Assembly (NCBI GenBank): GCA_964483985.1
Contig: CAZADS010000100.1
Coordinates: forward strand, 1-64,000
Source of the DNA: CAZADS01 sp964483985
Lineage (GTDB): Bacteria; Pseudomonadota; Alphaproteobacteria; Thalassobaculales; Thalassobaculaceae
Direction: 5' to 3'
DNA: 64,000 nt
Below the pieces are notes generated by a model. The model made no database searches. It had not been told where the DNA came from and was given only the letters and a program-made list of their open reading frames with translations. The translations under genes and the position numbers were made by a program. This document shows positions 63,322 to 64,000 of this stretch, in pieces. Numbering within the stretch: the stretch's first letter is position 1; each line of letters begins with the position of its first letter.

Positions 63322-64000
63322 TTACTTTTGTAGTCGAATTAATTTAACGGAAGTTCCTCTAGCAGATAGGGCTACACGACCTTTTTTTAATAAAAGGGCA
63401 TCTTCGCCAAATATGCGCCGACGCCATCCACTTAAAGCAATAACGTCTGCATTATCATCTGTTGCAATTGCCTCGAGATCTTGGGTGGTAGCGATTAGTT
63501 TTTGGGCAACTTCGTGTGTTTCGCATTTCATTTTGAGTAGTACTTTTAATAACTCAACTATTGCTGGATTAGCCTTTGTTACATTATTTTTCGGATTGAG
63601 ATTGGGAATATTAGTTAGTGGCTGATCTAAAACTTTTTTAACTACAGCCAGAATTTCTCCCCCTGATGAACCAGATGCAAAGTGTAAGGAAATATTCCGT
63701 ACTTTCGTTAGATTATCTATAGTTCTAGGCGCTCTAGCTGCTATATCTAAAAGCACGTCATCCCTAAGTATACGGTTCCTAGGAACGTTGGTTTTTTGCG
63801 CTTTCATCTCCCGAAAAGCAGCTAGTTCGTGCACTAAAGCTATAAACCTTGGTTTTCCAGATCTGATTTTTAAACGACGCCAGGCATTTTGGGGATCATT
63901 TTTATACGTATCGGGGTTAGTTATAATTTTAATTTCTTCTTCGAGCCATGTTTCACGATTTCTCTCTCGGAGTTGAGTTTGGAGGTTTTCATAAACATTT
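63322..64000 (-). CDS. rnd: Ribonuclease D, C-terminal part (5' end beyond window)
   Basis: The minus-strand frame is open to the window edge, so about 225 C-terminal residues are visible. TWLEEEI, DTYKNDPQNAWRRLK and the HRDC-type segments FREMKAQKTNVPRNRIL and WRRRIFGEDALLLKKG identify RNase D, a 3'-5' exonuclease for tRNA 3' maturation; the DEDD nuclease domain lies outside the window. It converges on ppx with 2 bp between stops. The ppk-ppx-rnd order is typical of Alphaproteobacteria. Confidence 0.9.
   Translation of the reverse strand, partial: NVYENLQTQLRERNRETWLEEEIKIITNPDTYKNDPQNAWRRLKIRSGKPRFIALVHELAAFREMKAQKTNVPRNRILRDDVLLDIAARAPRTIDNLTKVRNISLHFASGSSGGEILAVVKKVLDQPLTNIPNLNPKNNVTKANPAIVELLKVLLKMKCETHEVAQKLIATTQDLEAIATDDNADVIALSGWRRRIFGEDALLLKKGRVALSARGTSVKLIRLQK

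Noticed and set aside
1..64000. tRNA, rRNA, CRISPR array, transposon or prophage
   Set aside because: No cloverleaf-like sequence, rRNA segment, regularly spaced repeats, transposase, integrase or structural phage gene was seen on reading both strands.

Overview
The window looks like a chromosomal segment of a moderately AT-rich alphaproteobacterium, most like a free-living marine Rhodospirillales-type lineage. The evidence is conserved gene order (lolC/E-lolD-dnaE; rpsB-tsf-pyrH-frr-uppS-cdsA-dxr-rseP-bamA-skp-lpxD-fabZ-lpxA-lpxI-lpxB; ndk-purN-purM-DUF2066-AI-2E-hdaA; ppk-ppx-rnd), use of LpxI rather than LpxH, a short ProS without editing insert, and an LdtR-like MarR regulator. The taxon is inferred from content, not from a database search. 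I see no rRNA, tRNA, CRISPR array, transposase, integrase or phage gene.

Region 1 (1-9438): the end of a valine-catabolism unit (3-hydroxyisobutyryl-CoA hydrolase cut by the window edge, 3-hydroxyisobutyrate dehydrogenase), a MarR regulator, proS, the LolCDE-type lipoprotein exporter (permease and ATPase) and dnaE. Region 2 (9439-10957): a three-gene insertion encoding a cobalt-type nitrile hydratase or thiocyanate hydrolase whose beta subunit is split over two genes. It lies between dnaE and rpsB and has no activator gene beside it. Region 3 (11117-25743): a long, tightly packed plus-strand run for translation elongation, UMP kinase, ribosome recycling, isoprenoid and phospholipid precursors, envelope biogenesis (RseP, BamA, Skp) and lipid A (LpxD, FabZ, LpxA, LpxI, LpxB).

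Region 4 (25759-52305): about 26.5 kb of accessory catabolic enzymes in short units of one or two genes that switch strand often: a DHA2 exporter, two ThDP lyases, a Gfo/Idh/MocA dehydrogenase, a tandem carboxymuconolactone-decarboxylase-like protein, a ketopantoate-reductase-like enzyme, an MhpD-type hydratase, a class I CoA-transferase broken by an in-frame TAA, a MaoC protein, dienelactone hydrolase, SDR, an unrecognised 536-residue protein, DAO and FAD/NAD(P) oxidoreductases, a beta-hydroxyacid dehydrogenase, a thioesterase, a TauD dioxygenase, a CaiB CoA-transferase, a luciferase-like monooxygenase, an alpha/beta protein lacking its nucleophile, a D-aminoacylase-type amidohydrolase and an HSL-type esterase. 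No dedicated uptake transporter or transcription factor is visible in this block. It looks like a broad kit for scavenging organic acids and amides, but no single substrate can be assigned.

Region 5 (52436-64000): the core resumes with ndk, a small cytochrome oxidase-like membrane protein, purN/purM, a DUF2066 protein, an AI-2E family permease, hdaA, an SDR with a non-canonical active site, a 740-bp gene-poor gap, ppk-ppx (overlapping, polyphosphate metabolism) and the C-terminal part of RNase D running off the window.

Points most worth a second look: the in-frame stop inside the CoA-binding motif of the CoA-transferase; the split-beta Co-type hydratase; two core genes (lolC/E and purM) whose conserved N-termini begin upstream of any ATG/GTG/TTG, at ATA and ATT codons with well-placed Shine-Dalgarno sequences; a remnant of a second luciferase-like gene; and the unknown 536-residue His-rich protein with its SDR partner.
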